Assembly (NCBI RefSeq): GCF_013179805.1
Contig: NZ_SRRZ01000024.1
Coordinates: 5,888-69,887, forward strand
Reading direction: 5' to 3'
From: Microcoleus asticus IPMA8
GTDB lineage: Bacteria > Cyanobacteriota > Cyanobacteriia > Cyanobacteriales > Microcoleaceae
Length of the DNA: 64,000 nucleotides
This document shows, one piece after another, positions 17,027 through 25,574 of this stretch. The notes under the pieces are model-generated. The model was not told where the DNA came from, made no database searches, and saw only the letters and a list, made by a program, of their open reading frames with translations. Numbering within the stretch: the first letter of the stretch is position 1; every line of letters starts with the position of its first letter. The position numbers and the translations under genes are program-made.

Positions 17027-19576
17027 TTGAAACCAAAAACCTTAAATCGGACTTTGCCGCTAGCAACCTTTGAGGCTGCTTACCAGTTGTTACAGCAAAT
17101 GGCTGAACTTCCCGGGGCGATTTGGCTGGCCGACGATGCGATCGCTGATTATCAAAATCTGGAAAACTCGTCGGAAAGGTTTGCAGCAGTGGTATCAGAT
17201 CATTTTAGCGGGCTGCTGCGGGGCAAGCTATTAGATGAGTTCGCAACAAACCGACGCCAACACAGCGAAAAAAATCTTACTTCGGAATTGAATGTGCAGT
17301 TGACTTTCGATCCCGGGGCGATCGCCAATTTCCTGTCTCCCCTCGCAAACAAACTCGCAGAAATAACGCCCGCACCCTCGCGGCAAATTGATATTCGCGC
17401 CCTCAAACAAGCAATTAAAAATATACAGCCAAACTCGGCATTTTTTCAAAGCGAATTCACCCTCAATTTGCTGGATATTCTCGGTTCAGATGCTAAAAAA
17501 AACTGTCACCAGCCCCTACACCACCAAACAGAAATAGAGCAAAATTCCGCGCCCAAAGTGATAGCTCCAGAAACGCTAAAGCTACAGATTGCCGAAGCCG
17601 TCAATCAATTACAAGTTGCCAATCCCTGCATTTCATTTTGTCAGCCAGTCGAAGATGCTTTGCAGCAGCAGCTCGAACAAGAGCGACTTTTGAACCAAGT
17701 GACAACTCAAATCCGCCAGAGTTTGGAATTGCCTGTAATTTTGTCAAAAGCAGTCGAGCGAGTGCGAGAGTTTTTGGAGGTCGATCGCCTGTTAATTTAT
17801 CAATTTGAAAAAGTGCCAGCGCCGCAGAATGGTGAGTTAGCTAAAGGAATACCTGCAGCGGTTTCTGGGTCAGGCAAAATCAAAGAAAATTTAGGGTCTT
17901 ACTTGTATTTAGGTCGCGTCACCTACGAAGCTTTAGCCAACGATACTATCTCGTCTGTACTCAATTTTAGTGAAAGCGCGCAGTGTTTTACGAATGGAGT
18001 CATTGACAGAGAAAAATATCGCAAAGGTTTGACTTTGTGCGTCGCGGATGTGGAAAAAACTTACTCTTCGCAGCCTTGTTTTTTAGAGTTGATGCGGCGG
18101 GCGAAGGTGCGCGCGAAGTTGCTAGTGCCGATCGTAGTTCAAGACGAATTGTGGGGGCTGCTAATTGCCCACCAGTGTACTTTTCGGGAGTGGGAAGAAA
18201 GCAAAAAAACATTTTTGCGGCAAATAGCAGAACATTTGGCGATCGCCATTTATCAAGCCGAACTTTATGCACAAGTCCAACAGCAAAAGCGCACCTCAGA
18301 ACAGCGCGTAATAGAGCGCACGCGAGAACTGCGCGATGCACTGGTCGCCGCCCAGTCTGCCAGCCTCGCCAAGAGCGAATTTTTGGCAGCTATGAGTCAC
18401 GAATTGCGGACTCCGCTCACCTGCGTCATCGGCATTTCAGACACCCTGCTGCGGTGGTCTTACGGCAAAGTTGGCAGCAAAGAAGTGCCGGTGCAAAAGC
18501 AGCGACAGTACCTGCAAACTATCCGGGACAGTGGCGACCACTTATTAGAATTAATTAACGATATTTTAGATTTATCGCAAGTAGAAGCCGGAAAAGCAGT
18601 ATTAAAAATTAGTGAATTTTCTCTTTCTAAATTAGCTTCTCAGAGCCTGCACGCTCTCAAAGAAAAAGCTCTGGCTAAAGGCGTGGAACTGGTGCAAGAA
18701 CAGCGGATAAAACAAGAGTGCGATCGTTTCACCGCTGACCCGCGCCGCTTGAGACAAATTCTCTTCAATCTTTTAGGAAATGCGATTAAATTTACTCCTG
18801 AAGGCGGGCGAGTCATCCTGCGAGTTTGGGTGACAGAAGATAAAAATCGAACGCCGGCAGTGCGGCAGCCCGGTACTGCACCTGCAGGCAGCACCGCTGT
18901 TTTTCAAATCAAAGATACCGGCATTGGAATTCCCGAACATCAGCGATCGCTTTTGTTTCAAAAATTCCAGCAGTTGGATTCCCCCTACCGCCGCGAATAC
19001 GGTGGCACCGGTCTGGGATTGGCTTTAACTAAACAGTTGGTAGAGCTTCACGGCGGCGCGATCGAAGTCAACTCTACAGTTGATGTCGGCTCTACTTTTA
19101 CCGTTTTTATACCCATCCAAACTCAAAGCAAAGATGAATCCACCAAATTCAAATATGAAAAATCGAATTCATCTTTACCGCTGCATTCTTCCTCCTTGCG
19201 GGGCAGCCTCGTGCTCGTCGAAGAAGATGAAGAAACTGCCATGCTGATTTGCGATATCCTGACAGTCGCAGGACTGCAAGTGGTGTGGATGATTGAAGGT
19301 TCGGCGGCAGTCGAACAAATTGAACTTTTGCAGCCGAATGCAGTGATTGTGGATATGCGTTTGCCTGGTATGAATGGCTGCGAAATAATTCACCAACTGC
19401 GCCAAAAACCCGCTACTGAAAATATCAAAATTCTGGCTTTAAGCGCTAATGAGATTCCCGCAGATGAGATATCTTTCGTGACGGGGGGAGCTAACGATTG
19501 TTTGGCTAAACCGATTCACCCTGAGCAATTGCTTGACAGAATTATTTCTTTAATGGCCGGGATTGGTAATGGATAA
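17027..19576 (+). CDS. GAF hybrid histidine kinase with C-terminal receiver
   Basis: The frame is open from TTG 16934, but the first 30 residues look non-coding. TTG 17027, with GGGA upstream, or ATG 17099 are alternatives; 17027 keeps the well-formed stretch FEAAYQLLQQMAELPGAIWL. Domains: an uncharacterised N-terminal region, a GAF (from about codon 17670) with a long insertion, HisKA with His in SHELRTP (codon 18398), HATPase (NLLGNAIKFTPEGG, DTGIGIP, GGTGLGLA) and a receiver with its Asp in VIVDMRLPGMNG (codon 19352). The receiver's acidic pocket reads VEEDEE rather than VDDD. The GAF has a Cys (codon 18077, QPCFLEL) in register with the chromophore Cys of phytochromes, but followed by Phe, so bilin binding is doubtful. 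Confidence 0.88.
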   Translation: MKPKTLNRTLPLATFEAAYQLLQQMAELPGAIWLADDAIADYQNLENSSERFAAVVSDHFSGLLRGKLLDEFATNRRQHSEKNLTSELNVQLTFDPGAIANFLSPLANKLAEITPAPSRQIDIRALKQAIKNIQPNSAFFQSEFTLNLLDILGSDAKKNCHQPLHHQTEIEQNSAPKVIAPETLKLQIAEAVNQLQVANPCISFCQPVEDALQQQLEQERLLNQVTTQIRQSLELPVILSKAVERVREFLEVDRLLIYQFEKVPAPQNGELAKGIPAAVSGSGKIKENLGSYLYLGRVTYEALANDTISSVLNFSESAQCFTNGVIDREKYRKGLTLCVADVEKTYSSQPCFLELMRRAKVRAKLLVPIVVQDELWGLLIAHQCTFREWEESKKTFLRQIAEHLAIAIYQAELYAQVQQQKRTSEQRVIERTRELRDALVAAQSASLAKSEFLAAMSHELRTPLTCVIGISDTLLRWSYGKVGSKEVPVQKQRQYLQTIRDSGDHLLELINDILDLSQVEAGKAVLKISEFSLSKLASQSLHALKEKALAKGVELVQEQRIKQECDRFTADPRRLRQILFNLLGNAIKFTPEGGRVILRVWVTEDKNRTPAVRQPGTAPAGSTAVFQIKDTGIGIPEHQRSLLFQKFQQLDSPYRREYGGTGLGLALTKQLVELHGGAIEVNSTVDVGSTFTVFIPIQTQSKDESTKFKYEKSNSSLPLHSSSLRGSLVLVEEDEETAMLICDILTVAGLQVVWMIEGSAAVEQIELLQPNAVIVDMRLPGMNGCEIIHQLRQKPATENIKILALSANEIPADEISFVTGGANDCLAKPIHPEQLLDRIISLMAGIGNG

Positions 19577-19642
19577 TTGGAAATTGGGCGGAGCGAAGCG
19601 GAGGGATGGCGCATTTAATATAATTGAGTTTTTGAGGTAATT

Positions 19643-20008
19643 ATAGGAAGACCTAATTTTGATGAATTAGAGGTTTATAAGTTGGCGGAAAGTTTGGCGA
19701 ATGAGATTGGAGAGATTGTAAAAAAATGGGATTATTTCACAAAAAATACGATGGGTCAACAGATCGTTCGGTCTGCTGATAGTTTCTGTGCTAATATTGC
19801 TGAAGGAAGAGGTCGTTATAATGACCAAGATAATCGGCGTTTTGTAAAAATTGCGATCGGCTCTTTGTACCAAATAGTAAACTGGTTAAGATTAGCCTAT
19901 GCTAGACAACTTATCACAAGCGAAGAAGTAAGCAAATTTAAACCAATTGTCGATAAATTACTACCAAAACTTAACGCTTATTTGATCTCAATAGGACAGA
20001 GGGAATAA
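19643..20008 (+). CDS. four-helix-bundle protein (S23/IVS family)
   Basis: Small cytosolic helical bundle of the family found in 23S rRNA intervening sequences and free-standing in many genomes; the function is unsettled. Conserved blocks: FDELEVYKLAESLA, QIVRSADSFCANIAEGRGR, FVKIAIGSLYQ. TTG at 19682 would cut off the conserved GRPNFDELEVYK start. That segment is in frame back to ATA at 19643, which lies 5 nt after GAGG (19634-19637), exactly where an ATG would be expected. So either the start has mutated to ATA, the ATT at 19640 is used, or the shorter TTG form is made. It lies 60 nt before the nanE-like gene on the same strand. Confidence 0.72.
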   Translation: MGRPNFDELEVYKLAESLANEIGEIVKKWDYFTKNTMGQQIVRSADSFCANIAEGRGRYNDQDNRRFVKIAIGSLYQIVNWLRLAYARQLITSEEVSKFKPIVDKLLPKLNAYLISIGQRE

Positions 20009-20021
20009 ATTACAAAAAAAG

Positions 20022-20065
20022 CCCGATGCCCGATGCCCGATGCCCAATTCCCCATTCCCAATTCG
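20022..20065. repeat. heptanucleotide tandem repeat CCCGATG
   Basis: Three exact CCCGATG units (20022-20042) are followed by degenerate CCCAATT/CCCATT units up to about 20065. This fills the gap before nanE and explains the spurious upstream extension of that gene's frame. Confidence 0.8.
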
Positions 20066-20067
20066 CC

Positions 20068-20745
20068 ATGATTAATTGTCAAATTCCTACAGGATTAATT
20101 GTTTCTTGTCAAGCACCTGCTGATTCGCCGCTGCACGATCCGATCGTAATTGCGGCAATGGCTCGAACCGCCATCAATCGAGGTGCCTCGGGCGTGCGGA
20201 TTGACACTCCGGCTCACATTGCGGCGGTGCGAAAACAGGTATCTGCTCCCATAATTGGGATTTGGAAGCAGCAATTGCCGGGATGCGAGATTTACATTAC
20301 TCCTCGCTTTGAAGACGCGCGGGCGATCGCCGCTTGTGGAGCCGATATTATCGCCGTTGACGCTACTCTGAGAAACCGTCCTGCTGGCGGCGAAGACTTA
20401 AAGACATTAATCGCACAAATTCACAGCGAATTGGGTAAATTAGTGATGGCGGATGTAGATACAATAGAAGCTGCGATCGCGGCTGCCCAAGCTGGCGCAG
20501 ATACTGTAGCAACTACTCTTTTTGGCTACACTCCCCAGACGGAAAATTTCTCGCCGCCGGGATTTGATTTGCTCGCGGAAATGGTAGAAAAGCTTAAGGT
20601 TCCGGTTATCTGCGAAGGCGGGATCGCTGGACCGGAAATGGCTAAAAAAGCATTAGATTTAGGAGCGGCGGCTGTGGTTGTCGGCGCAGATATCACTGGG
20701 ATTGATATTAAGGTGACAGCCTATAAATCGGTGATTGAGAAGTAA
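20068..20745 (+). CDS. nanE: putative N-acetylmannosamine-6-phosphate 2-epimerase
   Basis: NanE-type (beta/alpha)8 barrel of 225 residues, which would interconvert ManNAc-6-P and GlcNAc-6-P. Family blocks: GLIVSCQAPADSPLHDP at the N-terminus, GASGVRIDTPAHI, PIIGIWKQ, GADIIAVDAT with the usual Asp, VMADVDTIEAA, and phosphate-binding VICEGGIAGPE. ATG 20068 is chosen because the 14 codons upstream are translated heptamer repeats. No other sialic-acid catabolic gene is nearby, so in this organism it more likely serves amino-sugar recycling; that is inference. A strong hairpin terminator follows at 20900-20922. Confidence 0.87.
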   Translation: MINCQIPTGLIVSCQAPADSPLHDPIVIAAMARTAINRGASGVRIDTPAHIAAVRKQVSAPIIGIWKQQLPGCEIYITPRFEDARAIAACGADIIAVDATLRNRPAGGEDLKTLIAQIHSELGKLVMADVDTIEAAIAAAQAGADTVATTLFGYTPQTENFSPPGFDLLAEMVEKLKVPVICEGGIAGPEMAKKALDLGAAAVVVGADITGIDIKVTAYKSVIEK

Positions 20746-20750
20746 GAAGG

Positions 20751-20826
20751 AAGTTCGGCAACGGATGTAACGGATAGAAGCAAGTTCGGCAACGGATTTA
20801 ACGGATGTAACGGATAGAAGGAAGAA
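20751..20826. repeat. tandem repeat AAGTTCGGCAACGGAT...GTAACGGAT
   Basis: Two units of an intergenic repeat: GAAGTTCGGCAACGGATG then TAACGGATAGAAG, and AAGTTCGGCAACGGATTT then AACGGATGTAACGGATAG. The same family appears inverted inside the glycosyltransferase gene at about 57569-57625. Confidence 0.8.
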
Positions 20827-20899
20827 GGGAGAATAAATATTCGGCGATTGAAATCGCTTTTAGGCAAACGAAAGGCGCAAGGTAAGGGTGGGAAATATC

Positions 20900-20922
20900 G
20901 GGCGATTTCAATCGCCCTTTTT
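20900..20922 (+). terminator. intrinsic terminator after the nanE-like gene
   Basis: Stem GGGCGAT (20900-20906) with ATCGCCC (20911-20917), 4-nt loop, directly followed by five T residues. It lies between the converging nanE and holin-like genes. A related GGCGATTGAAATCGC stem lies just upstream at about 20843. Confidence 0.75.
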
Positions 20923-20934
20923 GTGGGGAAGTTG

Positions 20935-21294
20935 CTAAATCAGCGCGCCGTTGATAAAGCTGCTAACTACAGCCAAGGCGATCGCCCCCAGTACCGCGCT
21001 CCAAAGACCCATCCGCAAGCTAAATCCTTCAACTAACTTCGCAGCCGAGGCAAAAATAATCACGTTCATTACAAAAGCAAACGCACCGGAAAGCAATCCC
21101 AGCGTCAGTAGGTTCGGCACGAAAAAAACAGCTTTTAGAATTGGCAAAATTAAAACATTCAAAATTCCCAAAACCGCAGCGGAAATTACTGCTTTCGGTG
21201 TGCTGTCAATTTCTACGCCGATCGGCAGTTGAGAAATTAGCAGCAAGCTGCTGCCCGTCACCAGCCAAGCAATTAAAAAATCGATCGGTTCCAC
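20935..21294 (-). CDS. phage-holin-4-like small membrane protein
   Basis: A 119-residue integral membrane protein with four predicted hydrophobic helices (about residues 5-25, 34-56, 60-85, 92-116). It matches the phage holin family 4 / DUF360 superfamily that is widespread in bacteria as a chromosomal gene: the conserved pattern is LNVLILPILKAVFFVPNLLT followed by LGLLSGAFAFVMN. Despite the name it is not evidence of a prophage, and its physiological role is unknown. It is divergent from the PBP2 gene. A 6-bp TCTGCC/GGCAGA palindrome at 21379-21394 lies in the shared upstream region. Confidence 0.85.
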   Translation of the reverse strand: MEPIDFLIAWLVTGSSLLLISQLPIGVEIDSTPKAVISAAVLGILNVLILPILKAVFFVPNLLTLGLLSGAFAFVMNVIIFASAAKLVEGFSLRMGLWSAVLGAIALAVVSSFINGALI

Positions 21295-21508
21295 AGCGCC
21301 CCTACCTCCTTAACAGTTGAATTGTCAAAAAAACCTGATATTCAAGCTCTACCTTAATCAAAAAAACCTGTTGATACGTCTGCCAATCGGCAGAATTTAT
21401 GTCTGTCACTAAAGAGTTAGAAGTTATCGTGGCTGTATCTTCCTCAAAATAATCCGGATGGGCACCTTATCAACCTGTTAGTTGAATAAAAAGAGCAGAT
21501 TAATTAAT

Positions 21509-23323
21509 ATGGCTGGCGATTTTTCTTTTAACTCTCAAGTCCGATTCGACAAAAAAGGCTTAAACAATCCTGCACGGCAAGGCGGCCGATCGTTCCAAGC
21601 TGTGATTTTTATGCTGCTAGTCACTACCTTGGTGACGCTGCCGACATTTCGTCTAGTCGAACTGCAACTGGTACATGGAGCATACAACCGACAGCGCGCG
21701 GAAAATAACCGCATTCGCCCTGTGTCAGTCGCAGCGAATCGCGGTCAAATTTTAGACCGCAGCGGCAAAATATTTGCGGCCAGCCGCGTATCTCGATCGG
21801 TCTATGTGTGGCCAAAAGAGCGATCGGCCAAGGAGTGGCAAGAGATCGCAGCTACACTCGGTCCGATCGTCAAACTTCCCGCAGCCGAAATTGTCAAAAA
21901 AATCGATGGAGTTGGCTACAGATCGGCCCTGCCAGTGCGAATTAGTAAGGATATCGATGTCGGTACTTTCGTCGCTTTGGGAGAACAAAGTAATGCTTTG
22001 CGGGGAGTTGAAATTCGCGTAGAATCGAGCCGAGACAATCCCAACCAGCAATTAGCAGCTCATCTTTTGGGATACGTCGGCGAAGCTAGTTTAGATCAAT
22101 TAAAAGCTAATCCTGCATATCCGATGGGGATGATCGTCGGTCAAATGGGAGTCGAAAAATTAGCCAATTCAACTTTAGAGGGCGTTTGGGGAAACCGTTT
22201 AATCGAGGTAAATGCTAAGGGCGAAGAAATCCAAGATTTAGGTGTAAAAGACCCTATTCCCGGCAAACCGGTGCAGCTAACTTTAGATTTAGATATGCAG
22301 AAAACTGCCGAAAAAGCTTTGGGCGATCGCCTGGGTGCAGTTGTGGCGATCGACGTGAAAACCGGAGCTCTTTTAACAATGGCTAGTTGGCCTACATTTG
22401 ACCCCAATATTTTTACCCGCAAGGTGAGTCAAAAAGAATGGGATCGGCTGCAAGGGCCAGACAAACCATTTTTAAATCGGGCAGTTCAAGGCTATCCAGT
22501 CGGCAGCACTTTTAAGATTGTCACTTCTGTAGCCGGGATGGAGTCGGGCAAGTTTTCTCCTGACTCGACTTTGGTAAGTTCTGCTTCAATTAACATCGGC
22601 GGAATTTCCTTTAACGAACACGGCGCCGGTTACGGCGTTATCGGTTTCCGCGATGCTTTAGCCTACAGCAGCAATACGTTTTTCTATCAAGTAGGTATGA
22701 CTGCAGGGCCGGAAGAAATGGCGAAATGGGCTAAAAAAATGGGCATTGGCGGTACTATTAATTTAGACCTTTTGGGGATAGACGGCGCCAATCACGGTCA
22801 AGTTCCGATACCAGCAGAGAAACAGAAAATGTATGGGGAAGATTGGTACGTTGGCGATACAGTAACAATGGCGATCGGTCAAGGTTTGGTACTTTGTACT
22901 CCCTTAGAATTGGCAGTGATGGTGTCAACTATTGCCAACGGTGGTTGGCGAGTGCAGCCGCATTTATTGGCTTCTCAAACCAATACGCCTGTTACTAAAA
23001 AAATTTCAACAGGTATTAAGCCTGCAACTTTAAACGTCATTAAACAAGGATTGATTGACGTGGTGAAAAAAGGTACAGGCCGCGCCATGAATGACGGTAC
23101 TATTCCTTTAAGTGCAGGTAAGACTGGGACTGTGGAAATGCCCGGTCATCCTGACAATTCTATGTATGTGGGTTTTGCTCCTGCTGACAAACCGGAAGTT
23201 GCGATCGCAGTTATAGTTGAAGGTGGCGGATTTGGTGCTGTATCGGCTGCACCAATTGCTCAAGAGGTATTTAGAACCTATTTTCAAAAGCAAGGTTTTA
23301 AACCTACTAATAAGCCTCTCTAG
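21509..23323 (+). CDS. mrdA: penicillin-binding protein 2 (elongasome transpeptidase)
   Basis: Class B PBP that cross-links peptidoglycan during lateral wall growth, inserted in the cytoplasmic membrane with its catalytic part in the periplasm. Single N-terminal membrane helix (about residues 30-52), PBP dimer domain (NRIRPVSVAANRGQILDRSG), and transpeptidase domain with SxxK at Ser333 (GSTFK), SxN at Ser387-Asn389 (YSSNTF) and KTG at Lys538 (AGKTGT). The length of about 604 residues fits the family. ATG 21509 is preferred; an in-frame TTG at 21482 would add nine residues. No rodA or mreBCD is adjacent. Confidence 0.93.
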   Translation: MAGDFSFNSQVRFDKKGLNNPARQGGRSFQAVIFMLLVTTLVTLPTFRLVELQLVHGAYNRQRAENNRIRPVSVAANRGQILDRSGKIFAASRVSRSVYVWPKERSAKEWQEIAATLGPIVKLPAAEIVKKIDGVGYRSALPVRISKDIDVGTFVALGEQSNALRGVEIRVESSRDNPNQQLAAHLLGYVGEASLDQLKANPAYPMGMIVGQMGVEKLANSTLEGVWGNRLIEVNAKGEEIQDLGVKDPIPGKPVQLTLDLDMQKTAEKALGDRLGAVVAIDVKTGALLTMASWPTFDPNIFTRKVSQKEWDRLQGPDKPFLNRAVQGYPVGSTFKIVTSVAGMESGKFSPDSTLVSSASINIGGISFNEHGAGYGVIGFRDALAYSSNTFFYQVGMTAGPEEMAKWAKKMGIGGTINLDLLGIDGANHGQVPIPAEKQKMYGEDWYVGDTVTMAIGQGLVLCTPLELAVMVSTIANGGWRVQPHLLASQTNTPVTKKISTGIKPATLNVIKQGLIDVVKKGTGRAMNDGTIPLSAGKTGTVEMPGHPDNSMYVGFAPADKPEVAIAVIVEGGGFGAVSAAPIAQEVFRTYFQKQGFKPTNKPL

Positions 23324-23337
23324 TCCTTAGCTAATTG

Positions 23338-23358
23338 TTGACTGTTGACTGTTGACTG
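23338..23358. repeat. heptanucleotide tandem repeat TTGACTG x3
   Basis: Three exact TTGACTG units lie just after the PBP2 stop codon. This is one of four different 7-bp tandem repeats in the window, of the short tandemly repeated repetitive (STRR) type known from filamentous cyanobacteria. Confidence 0.85.
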
Positions 23359-23419
23359 TTCAGATTTTGTCCCATACTTCGATCGCACTATCCCTGATCT
23401 CTTGGAAAAGTGCGATCGC

Positions 23420-24246
23420 TCAAAAGTTTTCCCCTACCAATCGTCTCACTTCCAAGGTCGATAAATTGATCATTTGCGCTACCTGTTCCAGACTCATTCC
23501 AGAATTTAAGAGTTGAGTTACGAGCGATCGCAATGTTGACTCCGCTGCCAGTCGTGCTTGCTCAGATTGTTGAAAGGCTGACTCCGCTGCTAGCCGTGCT
23601 TGTTGTTCAGCCAGTCGTGCTTGTTGCTCAGCTAGTCGTCCCAGGTTTTCTTCCTTGTGAGTCTTCAAAAACTCACCAGTTTGAGGAACTCTAAACCTCA
23701 ATTCTCCTGCAATTATATGCAATTCGAGTTCCAGCACTTCACTGAACAACCACAGCGTATCGAAAGCGATATTGTTGGCTGCAATCGGCTCGTACTGATT
23801 GTTTATTAGACGTACTCCCTGTAAAATCGGATTTAGATAATCTCCCGACGGATCGTACTGAAAATATTCCCTAACTCCCAAAGCCCGATAAATTTCCGGT
23901 TTGGTTTCTTGGTCTTTCGTTTGAGTTGTTTCCGATGTAATTTCTAGTACAAAATCTGGAGTAATTCCCCCTTCTTCCCAAACTTTATAATTATCCCTTT
24001 TGCGGTTGGCAACTCCAAACACCACATAAACATCCGGGGCCACAACTGCGCCTGGTTGTTTCCTTCTTCATAATATATGAAAGAATTGGCTGAGACGTAA
24101 ACATCAGAACGTTCTTGAAAGTAAAGCTTGACAGCTTCAACGCTATAAATCATGTAATCGCGCGTGATGTCGCTTTCAGCCATCGGCTCTCCGTCGCTGC
24201 TCGGATATTCAATTTCTACTGGTTCGACTTGAGTTAAAATTGTCAT
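23420..24246 (-). pseudogene. Uma2-family (DUF820) PD-(D/E)XK protein, frameshifted
   Basis: The N-terminal part (24246 down to about 24050, MTILTQVEPVEIEYP to YYEEGNNQA) and the C-terminal part (from about 24046, VVAPDVYVVFGV, to 23420) join into a normal Uma2 protein only if the frame changes at about 24044-24050. There the sequence reads CAGGCGCAGTTG where CAGGCAGTTG would keep frame, consistent with a GC dinucleotide duplication. The nuclease core (PDFVLEITSETT) lies in the second part, followed by a Gln/Ala-rich coiled coil with LAEQQAR repeats. The downstream part could initiate at GTG 24043. An assembly error is possible. Uma2 genes are highly multiplied in cyanobacteria and of uncertain role; an intact relative is at 61750-62412. 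Confidence 0.82.
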
Positions 24247-24335
24247 TTTTCAATTTTCCTCAAAGTTAATTAATTTAATGGTAGTATTCTGTCGGATTTG
24301 GGAAAAGTTCGATATCCTAAAAAAAATTAACAGCA

Positions 24336-24360
24336 GTATGGTGCGCAGTGCGCACCATAC
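24336..24360. repeat. perfect 25-nt palindrome GTATGGTGCGCA-G-TGCGCACCATAC
   Basis: Two perfectly complementary 12-nt arms around a single G, in the spacer between the Uma2 pseudogene and the next minus-strand gene. A shorter, imperfect relative (GGTGC-AGC-GCACC) lies at about 53401-53413. Confidence 0.85.
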
Positions 24361-24439
24361 ATAATTAGGTTTTGCGTCCTGGACTGTAAGGCTGGTCTGA
24401 TGGTTTACAGATACAGACTATTGAAATTCTAATTAAATT

Positions 24440-25471
24440 CTAATTAATCCCTCTCTCTAAAATAATCATTTCCGAACCAACAACGGGACTTCTAGCTATT
24501 AACTTTCCTTCCCTATTGGCAATTTCTAGCTTGCTAAAATCGAGTGAATTAGCTTCCTTCCACATTTTAGTTGCTAGTTGATTTTGCTCGACTTCGCTTA
24601 GTTTGTACCAATCTTCAGCGACTTTTACAGTCAAAATGCTGCTAGAAAAATTAGCTTGAACAGACTCAACTAAACCGCCGCCAAGTCGATTCTTAATTTC
24701 AGTAACTTGAGTTTGAATAGCAGCAATCAGAGACTGTTCCGGCGTCAGCGGCGGCGGTGGGATCATTTCTACTGGTTGCGGTTTTTCCGGGGCCACTAAA
24801 TCGGGCAACTTGCTTTTGAATTTAGTAGATATTGGCGCTGACGGTGCGATCGCCTCTGGGGATTTCGGCATTCCCGGCGCCACAAAATCGCCAAACGTTG
24901 GCGGCGACTGCTGCGCTGCTGGGAGAGGCACTTTTGCTAGTTTCTCCGGCGGTTTTGCCGAGAAACTGTTGAAAGTTAAACCCACTGCAACGATCAGAAT
25001 TGCTGCTATGGCGGCGTTTAAAATTGGATCGGACAGCTTCTGGTTCGCAGATGGTGGCAGTAGCGATCGCACTAGCCGCACAATACTTTGCCAAAGTACA
25101 CCGACTTTCTCTAAAAAACTCCCTTCCGGGCGTTGGGATACAGGCTTTTTCTCAACTTTTACAGCAACTTTTGGAGGCACGCTGTTAACTTCCGCAGCAA
25201 CAGCCGGAGGAGTTGCTGTTGCTGAGTCAGAAGCGGTGGGCGCGATCGGCTTTTGCGCCTGCAAGGGGGGTTCTGCTGCTAATTTTTTCCCTTTTTTGCC
25301 CAAATTCCCAATCGAGGCAATCAAAGCATTGATTCTCTGATTTTTGGGAACAGCGCTGCTGGCATTTTGAGTTTTGCTACCAGTGGGGGCAGACTTTGCA
25401 GGCGAGTCAACCTCCGGTGTCGGAGATTGAGAGGGTTCTGGAATTGACTGGTTTAGTTGTTCTTCTGACAT
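24440..25471 (-). CDS. cyanobacterial single-span membrane protein of unknown function
   Basis: About 343 residues from ATG 25471 (MSEEQLNQS); a start eight codons upstream at 25495 is also open. The N-terminal 100 residues are low-complexity (Pro/Ser/Ala/Lys). A hydrophobic helix near residues 155-172 (LNAAIAAILIVAVGLTF) is followed by a Pro-rich linker and a conserved C-terminal domain of about 100 residues (LTPEQSLIAAIQTQVTEI, EDWYKLSEVEQNQLATKMW, then LIARSPVVG). The arrangement predicts a cytosolic tail and an extracytoplasmic domain. I do not recognise a characterised homologue. It is divergent from the phosphoesterase gene. Confidence 0.72.
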   Translation of the reverse strand: MSEEQLNQSIPEPSQSPTPEVDSPAKSAPTGSKTQNASSAVPKNQRINALIASIGNLGKKGKKLAAEPPLQAQKPIAPTASDSATATPPAVAAEVNSVPPKVAVKVEKKPVSQRPEGSFLEKVGVLWQSIVRLVRSLLPPSANQKLSDPILNAAIAAILIVAVGLTFNSFSAKPPEKLAKVPLPAAQQSPPTFGDFVAPGMPKSPEAIAPSAPISTKFKSKLPDLVAPEKPQPVEMIPPPPLTPEQSLIAAIQTQVTEIKNRLGGGLVESVQANFSSSILTVKVAEDWYKLSEVEQNQLATKMWKEANSLDFSKLEIANREGKLIARSPVVGSEMIILERGIN

Positions 25472-25574
25472 TTTCTCTGCCTTGGGGCGTTGCAAATATA
25501 TCTAAAAGCGATAAATTTTTAGTTGAGCCATCTCAACCTTAATTTATCATTTCATTAGTTGTAACTGAATCAAA

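Noticed and set aside
20935..21294. Holin-like gene as a sign of a prophage
   Set aside because: This family is a common chromosomal membrane protein and no other phage gene is nearby.
24810..25340. Plus-strand open frame of 176 codons opposite the membrane protein gene
   Set aside because: It is an antisense shadow of a Pro/Ala-rich coding region; the minus-strand frame has a membrane helix and a conserved C-terminal domain.
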